A stretch of 64,000 bases of DNA from Herbihabitans rhizosphaerae (GCF_004216555.1 NZ_SGWQ01000002.1:217219-281218); one strand, 5' to 3'; positions 45,160-55,653 are shown, numbered from the stretch's first letter. Translations and numbers: made by a program. Notes: generated by a model from the sequence alone, not told the origin.

Positions 45160-46148
45160 TGTTCGGCTTCAGCTTCGAGGGGTTCTCCGCCCCTGTGTGG
45201 TTCCTGCTTCTGATCGCGGTGCTCGCGCTGGTGGTCGGATACGTTGTGGTGCAACGGATTCGGCGGCGCAGGACGATGCGGTTCACCAACCTGGAGCTGC
45301 TGGAGAAGGTCGCGCCGAAGCGGCAGAGCTGGCTGCGGCACGTGCCGGCATTGCTGCTTGTGATCTCGCTGATGCTCCTCACCACGGCAATGGCAGGTCC
45401 GACCGCCGAGCAGAAGGTGCCGCGCAACCGGGCGACCGTGATGCTGGTGATCGACGTGTCGCTGTCCATGGAGGCGACCGACGTGCGTCCGTCCAGGATC
45501 GCGGCGGCCAAGGTGGCTGCCAAGTCGTTCGTGGATGGGCTCACACCCGGCATCAACCTCGGGCTTATCTCCTTCGCCGGCACCGCGTCGGTCCTCGTCG
45601 CCCCGACCACTGACCGCAAGAGTGTCGCGCAGTCAATCGAAACGCTCAGGCTGGCCGAGTCCACCGCCACAGGCGAGGCGATGTTCGCCGCGCTGCAGTC
45701 GGTCGAGGGCTTCTCCCAGATCATGGGCGGCGCGCAAGGGCCACCGCCGGCGCGTGTCGTTCTGATGACTGATGGCAAGCAGACCGTGCCGACCGACCCT
45801 GATCACCCGCGTGGCGCTTTTACCGCCGCAAGGGCGGCGGCTGAGCGGAAGATACCGGTGTCCACTATCTCTTTCGGCACTCCGCATGGCTCGGTCACCA
45901 TCAATGGTGAAACTCAGCCGGTGAGCGTCGACGATGATTCGATGCGGGAAATCGCGAAGGTTTCGGGTGGTGAGTTCTACAAGGCGGCGAGCGCGGAGGA
46001 GCTGCGAAAAGTGTACGACACACTCGGCGAACAGATCGGCTATGAACTCAAGGACGCCGATGCCAGCCGGCCGTGGCTGGCGCTCGGCGTCCTTGTGCTG
46101 CTCATTTCTGCAGGTGGATCGCTACTTATTGGTCAACGGCTGCCGTAA
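45159..46148 (+). CDS. membrane VWA-domain protein (BatA-like)
   Basis: 329 residues from ATG 45159, sharing one base with the preceding stop (TGATG). Membrane helices are near residues 12-30 and 63-80 (VPALLLVISLMLLTTAMAG), with a C-terminal helix ALGVLVLLISAGGSLL. Between them is a VWA domain with an intact MIDAS, MLVIDVSLSMEATDV, and VVLMTDGKQTVP. With MoxR and DUF58 it should form an envelope-associated metal-dependent assembly complex. Substrate unknown. Confidence 0.9.
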   Translation: MFGFSFEGFSAPVWFLLLIAVLALVVGYVVVQRIRRRRTMRFTNLELLEKVAPKRQSWLRHVPALLLVISLMLLTTAMAGPTAEQKVPRNRATVMLVIDVSLSMEATDVRPSRIAAAKVAAKSFVDGLTPGINLGLISFAGTASVLVAPTTDRKSVAQSIETLRLAESTATGEAMFAALQSVEGFSQIMGGAQGPPPARVVLMTDGKQTVPTDPDHPRGAFTAARAAAERKIPVSTISFGTPHGSVTINGETQPVSVDDDSMREIAKVSGGEFYKAASAEELRKVYDTLGEQIGYELKDADASRPWLALGVLVLLISAGGSLLIGQRLP

Positions 46149-46172
46149 TGCAGGTGGCAAATGTTTGCCGGA

Positions 46173-46568
46173 TCATCGGGGTTGTGATGCCTTTGAGGCC
46201 AAGCATGAAACGCAGCCACCGAGGAAGCTGACCGAGTCAAACCCGATATCGACGTATTCGGTGTGCCTTACTACAGGGCGTGACCGACCGCTGCAGTTCG
46301 GGCCTTCGTAGTAGTAGCCCTCTTGTGAACCATGCCGGGCAGATCGTGCTACGGGAAACGAAGGTGTAAGCGGGAAACAAGTCCCGTCGGGAACGTTATA
46401 TGCAAGTGCGTCCTCGTCTCCATGAAAATCTGTGAAAGGGTAGTAGCAGAACACATCGCATCGTCCCAGTGGTTCGGGACTGCTCATGGAGGTGGTACCG
46501 CTTGCGGACGTCGGGAACGAAGTGAGCGAGAGCGCGATGGCTACAATTAGCAAAGCTGTTTTTCGCAC
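46173..46568 (-). CDS. small secreted Cys-rich protein, peptidase-inhibitor I36-like
   Basis: 131 residues from GTG 46568, with GGGG seven bases upstream. A signal peptide ends near SASG (about residue 23). The mature part is Tyr/Gly/Cys-rich with six cysteines (CDVFCYYPF, GTCFPL, PNCSGRS, GGCVSC), like the I36 inhibitor or crystallin-type families of actinomycetes. The gene is clearly less GC-rich than its neighbours, suggesting acquisition. The family call is tentative. Confidence 0.55.
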   Translation of the reverse strand: MRKTALLIVAIALSLTSFPTSASGTTSMSSPEPLGRCDVFCYYPFTDFHGDEDALAYNVPDGTCFPLTPSFPVARSARHGSQEGYYYEGPNCSGRSRPVVRHTEYVDIGFDSVSFLGGCVSCLASKASQPR

Positions 46569-46866
46569 AAGAAACCCCAAAAAAGTTACAGGCTGATCGG
46601 GTCGGTCTTGAATTCAAAAGTGGCAGTTTGGCCAGGGGTGATCAACCGTGAAGTCCAATGAAGCGAGATTGGTCGCGACACTACACCCCCAGGATGGACT
46701 GCGTTTCCCCGATTGAGAATCTACATGAGCGGTGCGCTTGGTCGTCAAGACCAATCACCTGGTTGGACTATTGCGGAGCTCGTGGCGATTCACTGGATAG
46801 CTGGTTCTAGGCAAATTCCGCGGATGGGAATTCCGTCATCGGCGCGCTGATCAGCCAGCGGATTCC
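46569..46866. other. AT-richer intergenic stretch without a recognisable gene
   Basis: About 300 bases with no convincing coding frame, tRNA or repeat array. GC content is visibly lower than flanking DNA. It holds only short repeats (for example AATTCCG twice near 46820). It continues the AT-rich island that starts at about 46150. Confidence 0.5.
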
Positions 46867-47508
46867 CTAGCGCGTCGCCGTCTCGGTCACCAGGCGGGCG
46901 GCCAGCGCGCCGAAGATCGCCGCGGATACGCGGTCGAGCCAGCGCTGCACGGCCGGCTTGCGACGCAGTGCCTCGGACAGCGTGCCGGCGAGCAGACCGG
47001 CCGTCGCGTCCACGATCAGCCCGATCGCGATCAGCAGTGCGCCGAGCACGATGAACTGGAGGCCGACCGGCCACGCGCCCGTCGACGTGGTGAGGAACTG
47101 CGGGACGAACGAGACGTAGAACAGCACGACCTTCGGGTTCGCCAGGTTCGTCAGCACCGCCATGACGTACGTGCGGCGCAGCGAACCCGGCGGCACCTTC
47201 GGCGCGTCCTCGGTGATCGCCTTCCTCGACGATCGCAGCGTGGTGACCGCCAGGTACACCAGGAAGATCGCGCCGAGCACGCGCAGCACGTCCAGGATCG
47301 CCGGCGCGGCGGCCAGCAGCGCGCCCAGGCCCAGCGCGGCGGCGAGCGTGTGCACCGCCAGCCCGGTCGACATGCCGAGTGCGGCGAGCACCCCGGCTCG
47401 CCTACCCTTGGCGACGCCGTGAGCGATAATGAAGATCATGTCCGGTCCGGGCACGACGGCGATCAGCACCGCCGCGGCGGCGAAGGCGAGCAGCGGCGAC
47501 ACGTCCAT
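46867..47508 (-). CDS. LysE/RhtB-family amino-acid exporter
   Basis: 213 residues from ATG 47508. Six hydrophobic segments and the family motif VVPGPDMIFIIAHGVAKGRRAGVLAALG at the first loop (PGPD about 21-24). Further signatures are LVYLAVTTLRSSRK and LTNLANPKVVLFYVSFVPQF, as in RhtB/RhtC-type exporters. These proteins export amino acids or related metabolites across the membrane; the substrate is not deducible. It is divergent from fabG. Confidence 0.88.
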   Translation of the reverse strand: MDVSPLLAFAAAAVLIAVVPGPDMIFIIAHGVAKGRRAGVLAALGMSTGLAVHTLAAALGLGALLAAAPAILDVLRVLGAIFLVYLAVTTLRSSRKAITEDAPKVPPGSLRRTYVMAVLTNLANPKVVLFYVSFVPQFLTTSTGAWPVGLQFIVLGALLIAIGLIVDATAGLLAGTLSEALRRKPAVQRWLDRVSAAIFGALAARLVTETATR

Positions 47509-47640
47509 GCGGATACTGAAACACAGGGGCGAAACGATCTTGTTCGGCGTGTGACCGCTACCGCGATTGACCTGCCGTCCGTTCGATCTTGAGCGACGCC
47601 GGTTAGCCTCTTCGAGTACTGCAAGCGGGGGAGCGGGTGA

Positions 47641-48357
<717 letters not shown>

Positions 48358-48397
48358 ATTTGGCCCTCGTTCCACACCACCACGAGGGGAGTCGCCC

Positions 48398-49168
48398 GTG
48401 TCTGGCCTGCTCGATGGCAAGCGCCTGCTGATCACCGGTGTGATCACCGATGGGTCGATCGCGTTCCACGCCGCCAAGATCGCCCAGGAGCAGGGCGCCA
48501 CCGTGGTGCTCACCGGGTTCGGCCGGCTGAGCCTGGTCGAGCGGATCGCCAAGCGGCTGCCGGTGCCCGCCCCGGTGATCGAGCTGGACGTGACCAAGCA
48601 GGAGCACCTTGACGGGCTGGCCGACAAGGTGCGCGAGCACGTCGACGGTCTGGACGGCGTGCTGCACTCGATCGGCTACGCCAACCCGGAGACCTGCCTC
48701 GGCGCGCCGTTCGTGGACGCGCCGTGGGGCGACGTCGGCCCCGCGCTGCACGTCTCCACCTACTCCTACGCCTCGCTGGCGAAGTCCGTGCTTCCCCTGC
48801 TCGGCGCGGGGTCGTCCATCATCGGTATGGACTTCGACGCGCGCGTGGCCTGGCCGTCCTACAACTGGATGGGCGTGGCGAAGGCGGGGCTGGAGTCGGT
48901 CAACCGCTACCTTGCCCGCGACCTCGGCCCGCACGGGATCAGGGTCAACCTGGTCAACGCCGGGCCGCTGAAGACCATGGCCGCCAAGTCCATTCCGGGC
49001 TTCGGCGAGCTGGAGGGCGGCTGGAACGATCGCGCGCCGCTCGGCTGGGACGCCACCGACCCGACGCCTGTCGCCAAGTCGATCTGCGCGCTGTTCTCCG
49101 ACTGGCTGCCCGCCACCACCGGCTCGGTGATCATGGTGGACGGCGGCGTGCACGGCACGGGACAGTGA
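48398..49168 (+). CDS. inhA: enoyl-ACP reductase InhA (FabI type)
   Basis: 256 residues from GTG 48398, with GAGGGGAG upstream. It catalyses the last step of fatty-acid elongation, reducing trans-2-enoyl-ACP with NADH. The chain follows M. tuberculosis Inh[61 protein letters not shown] with catalytic Tyr then [10 protein letters not shown] with Lys, and [17 protein letters not shown]. It lacks a short insertion found in the mycobacterial substrate loop. It is likely cotranscribed with fabG. Confidence 0.95.
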   Translation: MSGLLDGKRLLITGVITDGSIAFHAAKIAQEQGATVVLTGFGRLSLVERIAKRLPVPAPVIELDVTKQEHLDGLADKVREHVDGLDGVLHSIGYANPETCLGAPFVDAPWGDVGPALHVSTYSYASLAKSVLPLLGAGSSIIGMDFDARVAWPSYNWMGVAKAGLESVNRYLARDLGPHGIRVNLVNAGPLKTMAAKSIPGFGELEGGWNDRAPLGWDATDPTPVAKSICALFSDWLPATTGSVIMVDGGVHGTGQ

Positions 49169-49174
49169 CCGCCC

Positions 49175-50224
49175 GTGTCCACTGTGGACTATGACGCGCT
49201 GCTCTGGCTTTCCTTCGGTGGCCCGGAAAAACCCGAGGACGTGCGCCCGTTCCTGGAGAACGTGACGCGCGGCAGGGGAGTACCGCCGGAGCGGCTGGAC
49301 GAGGTCGAGCGGCACTACCTGCGGTTCGGCGGAGTGTCGCCGATCAACAAGCTGAACCGCGCGGCGATCGACCGCACCCGGGGCGAGTTGGACCGCGCGG
49401 GCATCGATCTGCCGATGTACTTCGGCAACCGCAACTGGCACCCGATGGTGGAGGACACCGTCGCCCAGATGGCCGCCGACGGTGTGCGCCGCGCGCTGGT
49501 GTTCACCACGAGCGCGTTCGGCGGGTACTCGGCGTGCCGGCAGTACGACGAGGACATCACCCGCGCGCGGGCCGCCGTCGGTGACGGTGCGCCCGAACTG
49601 GTGAAGCTGCGCCAGTACTTCGATCATCCGCTGTTCGTCGCCTCGTTCGCCGACGAGGTGCGGGACACCGTGGCCGCGCTCGGTCACCCGGAGGGCGCGT
49701 ACCGGCTTGTGTTCACCGCGCACTCGGTGCCCGTAGCGGCGGACGCCGCCGCCGGCCCGCGTTCCGAGGGCGGGCACCGCTACTCGCGGCAGGTGGCCGA
49801 GGCGGCCCGGCTCGTCGCGGCCGAGGCCGAGGTGCCCGACTTCGACGTGGTGTGGCAGTCGCGGTCCGGCCCGCCGCAGGTGCCGTGGCTGGAGCCGGAC
49901 ATCGTCGATCACCTGGACACGTTGCGGGACAAGGGTTTCACCCAGGTCGTGGTGTGCCCGATCGGGTTCGTCAGCGATCACCTCGAGGTGGTCTGGGACC
50001 TGGACACCGAGGCCGGTGAGCACGCCGACGAACTGGGGATGGAGCTGCTGCGCGCCGGCACGCCGGGATCCGATCCCCGGTTCGCCGAGCTGGTCGTCGA
50101 GCTGGTCCGCGAGCAGGTGGCCGGTGCCGAGGTGCGCAAGCTGTCCGAGTTCCCCGCCGACGGCGCCACCGTCAACGGCGAGCCCTGCTGGACCGACTGC
50201 TGCCTGCCCGCTCGTCGCCCGTGA
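49175..50224 (+). CDS. hemH: coproporphyrin III ferrochelatase
   Basis: 349 residues from GTG 49175, six bases after inhA. It inserts Fe2+ into coproporphyrin III in the actinobacterial haem route. Signatures are [49 protein letters not shown], the catalytic His in [10 protein letters not shown], and [21 protein letters not shown]-terminal cysteines (PCWTDCC) with the internal Cys are those that bind a [2Fe-2S] cluster in actinobacterial members. The GTCCACTGTGGAC palindrome overlaps codons 2-5 (STVD). Confidence 0.95.
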   Translation: MSTVDYDALLWLSFGGPEKPEDVRPFLENVTRGRGVPPERLDEVERHYLRFGGVSPINKLNRAAIDRTRGELDRAGIDLPMYFGNRNWHPMVEDTVAQMAADGVRRALVFTTSAFGGYSACRQYDEDITRARAAVGDGAPELVKLRQYFDHPLFVASFADEVRDTVAALGHPEGAYRLVFTAHSVPVAADAAAGPRSEGGHRYSRQVAEAARLVAAEAEVPDFDVVWQSRSGPPQVPWLEPDIVDHLDTLRDKGFTQVVVCPIGFVSDHLEVVWDLDTEAGEHADELGMELLRAGTPGSDPRFAELVVELVREQVAGAEVRKLSEFPADGATVNGEPCWTDCCLPARRP

Positions 50225-50375
50225 ACGTACTTTTGCGGGGTTAAGTACGGATGCATAGGCCGCCACGAGTGTCAAGGACTTCCTGGGAAAATGGTTGTTG
50301 ACCTGGGAAGTGGTTCGAGGGGTGCACGGAGGATGCACAGAAGTGGCCGTGAAGGTGCCTTTCGTGCGGCAAAAT

Positions 50376-50403
50376 CGCGGACTTTAGCCCGCTAAAGTCC
50401 GCG
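50376..50403. terminator. 12-base perfect hairpin after hemH, overlapping the end of the ASCH gene
   Basis: CGCGGACTTTAG (50376-50387) pairs with 50392-50403 around CCCG. It includes the TAG stop of the minus-strand ASCH gene (50394-50392). Its core ACTTTAGCCCGCTAAAGT is the complement of the palindrome at 28401, so this is a repeated terminator-like element. Confidence 0.7.
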
Positions 50404-50979
50404 AAGGTGTTCGAGGTAGGCCGCGCCGCGCGGGGAGATCCGGTAGCCGACGGTCAGGCTGATCGTCAGCCCCATGTTCTTCAGCTTTCGTACGTCGATC
50501 TTGAACGGCTGCGTCTCGCGGCCCAGCGTCGCGGCGAGGTCCGGGGCGCGCACGCCCGGGTTGTCGCGGATGATCGCGAGCGTCGGGCCGGTCCAGGAAC
50601 CGTTGCGGGACAAGCGATCCAGCCGCTCTAGCCGGCCGGTGATCGCCGCGACGTCGGCATCGGTGAGCGCGGAGTCGTGCGCCAGTTCGTCGCGCGGATC
50701 GGGTTCGTCCACATAGGACAGCCGCAGCCGGTACACCGGGTCGCTCGGCTCGCCGCGCAGGTCGGCCAGCACGTCGTCGGGCGAGGAGTACCCGGCACGG
50801 CGGGCGTCCGCCTTGGTGATCTTCTCCGGCGGGACCACCGTCACGTCGGACACCCGAATGCGGCCGGCCGCCGTGCGGTACACGTTGCCGGCGGTCACCT
50901 GGCGGCGGCGCCAGCGGCGGAACATCACGGTGATCGAGCCGTCCCGGATGCCCGCCCACCACCGCTTCTCGATCAGCAT
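50392..50979 (-). CDS. ASCH-like domain protein with C-terminal winged helix
   Basis: 195 residues from ATG 50979. The first 65 residues (KRWWAGIRDGSITVMFRRWR, VTAGNVYRTAAGRIRVSDV) resemble ASCH/PUA-like RNA-binding domains. The second half (PTLAIIRDNPGVRAPDLAAT, then VRKLKNMGLTISLTVGYRIS) looks like a winged helix. This could regulate or modify RNA, but no catalytic set is clear. It overlaps the methyltransferase gene by seven bases at its 5' end and shares that operon. Confidence 0.6.
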   Translation of the reverse strand: MLIEKRWWAGIRDGSITVMFRRWRRRQVTAGNVYRTAAGRIRVSDVTVVPPEKITKADARRAGYSSPDDVLADLRGEPSDPVYRLRLSYVDEPDPRDELAHDSALTDADVAAITGRLERLDRLSRNGSWTGPTLAIIRDNPGVRAPDLAATLGRETQPFKIDVRKLKNMGLTISLTVGYRISPRGAAYLEHLRGL

Positions 50980-51677
50980 TCCGGCTTCCTGCCGGTGAGG
51001 ATCAGCGTCGGGGCGATCTCGCGTTCCGCGTCCCAGCCATCGCCCGTGGCCAGCGGTCGCCGCTCGGACTCGATCGCGAAGCCGGCATCGGTCAGCACGT
51101 CGTGGTGGTCGGCCACCGACCACCACGTGTCGGTGATCTCCATCCAGCCGTCCGCCGTGGCCAGCGACACCGGCATGGCGTCCCCGGACCGGTAGGCCCG
51201 GCCGGCCTCGCCGAACCGGAACGTGCGGAACGGCACGCCGGTCGCCTCCGGGTTCGTGGTCAGCACGGCGAACCGGCCGCCGGGGCGCAGCACCCGGAAG
51301 ACCTCGGCGGCGATCGTTCGCAGTCGCGCGATCTCATCGACGCAGACGAACACGTAGCACGACATGGCCGCGTCCATCGACGCGCCGGCGACCTCGGGCA
51401 TCCGGTCGTCCAGCACCGCGGAGGTGCGCAGCCCGCGTGCCGAGGCCAGCGCCAGCATCTCCGGGGAACTGTCCACCGCGAGCACGTCCACGTTGTGGGT
51501 ACGCCGGACTCGTGCGGCGATCTCGCCGGGCCCGCAGCCGTAGTCCAGCAGCGTGCGCACCTCGCCGCCGGCCAGATCGAGCGCCTCGAACACGTGCGGG
51601 TAACCGAACTGCCAGCTCGTGTCGTCCGCGACCGCCGCGTACTCCTCCGCCACGTCCGCCGATCGCCACTCGGTCAT
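50973..51677 (-). CDS. class I SAM-dependent methyltransferase
   Basis: 234 residues from ATG 51677. The SAM-binding motif I is TLLDYGCGPGEIAARV, with motif II VLAVDSSPEMLALA and motif IV around AAMSCYVFVCVDE. The small-molecule methyltransferase fold is clear, but the substrate is not. It is the middle gene of a three-gene minus-strand operon: two bases after the unknown gene (51680-52462), and overlapping the ASCH gene. Confidence 0.85.
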   Translation of the reverse strand: MTEWRSADVAEEYAAVADDTSWQFGYPHVFEALDLAGGEVRTLLDYGCGPGEIAARVRRTHNVDVLAVDSSPEMLALASARGLRTSAVLDDRMPEVAGASMDAAMSCYVFVCVDEIARLRTIAAEVFRVLRPGGRFAVLTTNPEATGVPFRTFRFGEAGRAYRSGDAMPVSLATADGWMEITDTWWSVADHHDVLTDAGFAIESERRPLATGDGWDAEREIAPTLILTGRKPEC

Positions 51678-51679
51678 GG

Positions 51680-52462
51680 CTAGTGCCGGTCCGCGTGATC
51701 GGTGAGCACGCTGACCGCCTCCTGAACCGCCGCACGCCGGGCCGCGCGCACCGCGTCGGACAGCGGCCGCAGCGCGTCGGCACGCTGCAGCGCCGCCGAC
51801 GCGGACACCGCGCCGCCGGGCTCGTCCTCGGCCGCCAGCTCCAGGATCGCGGCCAACTCGTTGGCGCGCTGCAGAACCCGAAGCGAACGCTGCGGCATGG
51901 CGGCCGGCCACGCACCCGTGGACGCCACCCGCTCGGCGATCTCCGCGCGCACGTTGGGGCGGTCGCGCGCGACGTCCAGCGACGCCAGCGTTCCGGCCGC
52001 CGCGCGCATCGCCTCGCTCAGCTCACGGTCCGCCGCACCGATCGGCTCGGGCGCCTGCGGTGGGGTCACCGGCAGGTCGTAGACCGTCCACCGGACCACG
52101 CCGTCGGCGACTCGGTCCGGCACCAGACCCAGGCCGGCGAACACCGCCGCGTCGCCCACCCGGATCGCCTCGGCGGCGAACTCGCTCTTGCCGTCCAGCC
52201 CGCGCACGTCGCCGGGCACGGGCAGCACGATCCGGCCGGCGGACGCGCCGTACTGGCGCAGCGCGGCGAGCAGCATGGCGAGAGCGGCCGGCGGCTCGTC
52301 GCGGGTCGGCAGGTCGAGCGCGGTGGCCGTGCCTTGATCGGCGACGACCACTTCGTGCAGCTCGCCCCACTCCTGCGACGCGTCCAGCACGTCGTCCGCC
52401 GCGGCCGCGCCGTGCAGCCATGCGGACGTCCACACCACGAACGTGGCACTCGGGCAACACAC
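51680..52462 (-). CDS. hypothetical protein, first gene of methyltransferase/ASCH operon
   Basis: 260 residues from GTG 52462. It starts CCPSATFVVWTSAWLHGAAA and has a conserved-looking ADQGTATALDLPTRDEPPAA segment. Residues 150-260 are helical and Ala-rich (RELSEAMRAAAGTLASLDVA; LRVLQRANELAAILELAAED). No signal peptide, membrane helix or recognised family. It is divergent from the LtrA-like gene. Confidence 0.65.
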   Translation of the reverse strand: MCCPSATFVVWTSAWLHGAAAADDVLDASQEWGELHEVVVADQGTATALDLPTRDEPPAALAMLLAALRQYGASAGRIVLPVPGDVRGLDGKSEFAAEAIRVGDAAVFAGLGLVPDRVADGVVRWTVYDLPVTPPQAPEPIGAADRELSEAMRAAAGTLASLDVARDRPNVRAEIAERVASTGAWPAAMPQRSLRVLQRANELAAILELAAEDEPGGAVSASAALQRADALRPLSDAVRAARRAAVQEAVSVLTDHADRH

Positions 52463-52522
52463 GGCAACCGAGCCTACGCGAGTCGTGTCGTGTGGCGCGT
52501 TCGAGTACCGCATGATGATCGG

Positions 52523-53680
52523 GTGACGAATGCCGCACCGGCTGCCGGCGAGCGCGGCGCGAGCTGGCTGGAGCTGTTCTTCGACCTGGTCGTGGTCGCC
52601 GCCGTGTTCCAACTCGGGCATCTGCTGCACGGGCACGCGGTGCACGGCGTGGACGTGCTGAAGTTCGTACTCCTTTACTACGTGGTGTGGCAGACCTGGA
52701 CGGCGTTCACGCTGTACGCCAACGTCGCCGCCGAGGCCACACTCCGGCGCACGATGTTCGCCGGCATGGGCGGCATCGCGGTGATGGCCGCCGCCATCCC
52801 GGAGGCGTTCGGCGAGCACGCGCAGGTGTTCGCGATCGCCTACGTGTACACCAGGGTGGTCGCCGCCAACGTGTGGCAGAAGCGCCGGCAGATGTTGGCC
52901 GCCTGGCCGCTGGCACAGATCGGCTTCGGTCTGCTGCCGTGGATCGCGTCGCTGTGGGTGGACGGCACCGCGAAGTACGTGCTGTGGGCCGTCGGGGCCG
53001 GCATCGACCTGGTGGTCAGCGTGCTGATCGGGCCGGAGCGGATGCGCCGCGGTCTCGAGCGGCGCGTGTCGCGGGTCGAGGACTACCGCAGCCGTCACCC
53101 GGAGCGCAGGGTGCCGGCAGTCGACACCGCCGAGGTGGCCGCGCCGCACCTGGCCGAACGCATGGGCCTGCTCGTGATCATCGTGCTCGGCGAGGGCGTG
53201 CTGCAGATGATCAGGGCGGCCGAGGGCGCGCACTGGGACGCCGAACTCGCCGCCACCGGGCTCGTCGGTTTCGTGCTGCTGATCGCCATGTGGTGGCAGA
53301 CGCTGCAATACGGCTTCGGCAGGCTGACCGGTCGCAAGCGGCTGAACCTCACGATGGTCGCGCACTTCGCGGTCACGGCCACCATCACCATGATCGCGGC
53401 CGGTCTCGGCGCGGCCGTCGAGCACCCGGCGCACCACCTCGACACGGGGATGCGCTGGGCGCTGTGCGGCGCGGTGTCGATCTACCTGGTGGCGATGACG
53501 GTGCTGGCGGTGCGCCCGAGGTACTGGGGTTTCGGCGCGCTCCTGGTGGCCGGTCCGCTGGTGCTCGCCGCGCTCGGCTCGCACATGCGATCGTCGGGCG
53601 TCGCGGGTGTCGCGACGTTGATCATGCTGGCTCAGGTGGCGTTTCTGGGGACGCTGCGGCGCCGCCACCGCGAGAGCTAG
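52523..53680 (+). CDS. low temperature requirement protein A (LtrA)-like membrane protein
   Basis: 385 residues from GTG 52523. The N-terminus SWLELFFDLVVVAAVFQLGH is the LtrA hallmark (ELFFDLxxV). About 10-11 hydrophobic segments follow, including MGLLVIIVLGEGVLQMI with the conserved xxGE motif and GFVLLIAMWWQTLQYGF. LtrA was named from Listeria cold growth; its molecular function is unknown. The 3' end overlaps the convergent gene by 59 bases. Confidence 0.87.
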   Translation: MTNAAPAAGERGASWLELFFDLVVVAAVFQLGHLLHGHAVHGVDVLKFVLLYYVVWQTWTAFTLYANVAAEATLRRTMFAGMGGIAVMAAAIPEAFGEHAQVFAIAYVYTRVVAANVWQKRRQMLAAWPLAQIGFGLLPWIASLWVDGTAKYVLWAVGAGIDLVVSVLIGPERMRRGLERRVSRVEDYRSRHPERRVPAVDTAEVAAPHLAERMGLLVIIVLGEGVLQMIRAAEGAHWDAELAATGLVGFVLLIAMWWQTLQYGFGRLTGRKRLNLTMVAHFAVTATITMIAAGLGAAVEHPAHHLDTGMRWALCGAVSIYLVAMTVLAVRPRYWGFGALLVAGPLVLAALGSHMRSSGVAGVATLIMLAQVAFLGTLRRRHRES

Positions 53681-54161
53681 GCTCGCCGACCGCGGTGCGC
53701 AGCAGTTCGCGGAACGCCTCGCGCTCCTTGTCGCCGGCGAACGCGCGGTGCGGCACCGGGTACAGCCCGCCGGCCTGGCTGCGCAGGACGAACGTGCGCG
53801 AGGTCTCCAGCCAGCCGGGCACGGTCGTCCACTCGACGTCGCTGTGCGCCGTCCCGTCGATCGTGGTCATCCGCAGCGCGGTGGCGTCCGCGACACCGGT
53901 CACCTTCCGGTCGGCGACCGGATTCCGCTTGAACGCCAGGTGAATCTGCACCACCGGCATCGCGGCGATCACCACGGCGGCGATCAACCCGAACCCGCCG
54001 GCGAGCGGCGAGCCGATGAACAGCAGCACGATTCCCATCACCGCGAGCGCGCCCGCGTACCAGGGTGCCCACCGGTATGCCCGCACGGTCGCCCGCAGCG
54101 CGTCGCCCCAGTCGCCCGGCACCGGGTCCCAGTCGAACTCGATCGGTTCTCGTTCCTCCAC
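53622..54161 (-). CDS. YcxB-like membrane protein
   Basis: 179 residues from GTG 54161. Two adjacent hydrophobic segments (WYAGALAVMGIVLLFIGSP and GGFGLIAAVVIAAMPVVQI) are followed by a soluble C-terminal part, VEWTTVPGWLETSRTFVLRS and YPVPHRAFAGDKEREAFREL. This resembles the C-terminal pattern of YcxB-like proteins, whose role is unknown. The last 20 codons overlap the LtrA gene on the other strand. Confidence 0.6.
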   Translation of the reverse strand: MEEREPIEFDWDPVPGDWGDALRATVRAYRWAPWYAGALAVMGIVLLFIGSPLAGGFGLIAAVVIAAMPVVQIHLAFKRNPVADRKVTGVADATALRMTTIDGTAHSDVEWTTVPGWLETSRTFVLRSQAGGLYPVPHRAFAGDKEREAFRELLRTAVGEPSSRGGGAAASPETPPEPA

Positions 54162-54246
54162 GAGGTGAAACCGTAGGGCACGATCTGGTCACGCTGGAGC
54201 GCACTCCACGTCGACCGAGTCGGTGTGCGTGCGTACGGTCGACACC

Positions 54247-55653
54247 GTGAACGACGCACCGACCGCGAAGACCCTCGCCGAACTGCGCGCCTCCGGACAC
54301 CGGCAGCGCGGCGTGAAGGAGGAGATCCGGGAGAACCTGCTCGCCGCCCTGCGCGACGGGCGCGACGCCTGGCCGGGCATCGTCGGCTTCGACGCGACCG
54401 TGCTGCCGCAGCTCGAGCGCGCGCTGATCGCCGGGCACGACGTGGTGCTGCTGGGCGAGCGCGGCCAGGGCAAGACCCGCCTGCTGCGCACGCTCGCCGG
54501 CCTGCTGGACGAGTGGACCCCGGTGATCGACGGCTCCGAGCTCGGCGAGCACCCGTACGAGCCGATCACCCCCGAGTCGCGCCGCCGCGCCGAGGAGTTG
54601 GGCGACGATCTGCCCGTGGCGTGGCGGCACCGATCCGAGCGCTACGCCGAGAAGCTCGCCACACCGGACACCTCGGTCGGTGACCTGATCGGCGACGTGG
54701 ACCCGGTGAAGGTGGCCGACGGCCGCAGTCTCGGCGACCCGGAGACCATCCACTTCGGACTCGTGCCGCGCGCGCACCGCGGGATCGTGGCGGTCAACGA
54801 GCTGCCCGACCTCGCCGAGCGGATCCAGGTCGCGCTGCTGAACGTGATGGAGGAGCGCGACATCCAGGTCCGCGGGTACACCCTGCGGCTGCCGCTGGAC
54901 GTGCTGCTGGTGGCGACCGCGAACCCCGAGGACTACACCAACCGGGGCCGGATCATCACCCCGTTGAAGGACCGGTTCGGCGCCGAGGTGCGCACTCACT
55001 ACCCGCTCGACGTCGGGCAGGAGGTGACGCTGGTCCGCCAGGAGGCGAACCTGACCGCCGAGGTCGGCGACGAGCTGCTCGAGGTGCTCGCCCGGTTCGT
55101 GCGCAACCTGCGCGAGTCCAGCGCCATCGACCAGCGCTCCGGCGTGTCCGCGCGGTTCGCCGTCGCGGCGGCGGAAACCGTTGCGGCGTCGGCACTTCGG
55201 CGTTCCGCGCTCACCGGCGAGGAGCCCGCTGTGGCCCGCCCGGTGGACCTGGAGTCGGTGCCGGCCGTGCTGCGCGGCAAGCTGGAGTTCGAGTCCGGCG
55301 AGGAGGGGCGCGAGACCGAGCACCTGACCTACCTGCTGCGCCGTTCGCTTGCCGAGACCGCCCGCGCGCACCTGGCCGGCATCGACCTGCGCCCGCTCGT
55401 GGACGCCGTGGCCGACGGGCACCTGGTGGCCACGGGGGAGCGAGTGCCCGGCGCGGAGGTGCTCGCCGCGCTGCCCGAACTGCCCGTGCTGCACGAGGTG
55501 GCCGCGCGCCTGCGGGTCACCACAGGGGATTCTCTCGCGGACGCGCCGGCCGGCCGGATCGCCTCGGCCGTCGAGTTCGCACTGGAGTCGCTGTACCTGG
55601 CCCGCAAGGTCGCCAAGGACGCGCACGACGGTGAGGTCGTGTACGGGCCGTGA
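54247..55653 (+). CDS. AAA+ ATPase, magnesium-chelatase/MoxR-like, paired with VWA protein
   Basis: 468 residues from GTG 54247. It has Walker A VVLLGERGQGKTRLLRTLAG and a Walker B region HRGIVAVNELPDLAERIQ, then LLNVMEERDIQVRGYTLRLP and ATANPEDYTNRGRIITPLKD, as in BchI/MoxR-type ATPases. The stop overlaps the start of a VWA protein by four bases, so they form an ATPase/metal-site pair like the chelatase I/D subunits. No tetrapyrrole genes adjoin, and the true substrate is unknown. Confidence 0.85.
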   Translation: MNDAPTAKTLAELRASGHRQRGVKEEIRENLLAALRDGRDAWPGIVGFDATVLPQLERALIAGHDVVLLGERGQGKTRLLRTLAGLLDEWTPVIDGSELGEHPYEPITPESRRRAEELGDDLPVAWRHRSERYAEKLATPDTSVGDLIGDVDPVKVADGRSLGDPETIHFGLVPRAHRGIVAVNELPDLAERIQVALLNVMEERDIQVRGYTLRLPLDVLLVATANPEDYTNRGRIITPLKDRFGAEVRTHYPLDVGQEVTLVRQEANLTAEVGDELLEVLARFVRNLRESSAIDQRSGVSARFAVAAAETVAASALRRSALTGEEPAVARPVDLESVPAVLRGKLEFESGEEGRETEHLTYLLRRSLAETARAHLAGIDLRPLVDAVADGHLVATGERVPGAEVLAALPELPVLHEVAARLRVTTGDSLADAPAGRIASAVEFALESLYLARKVAKDAHDGEVVYGP

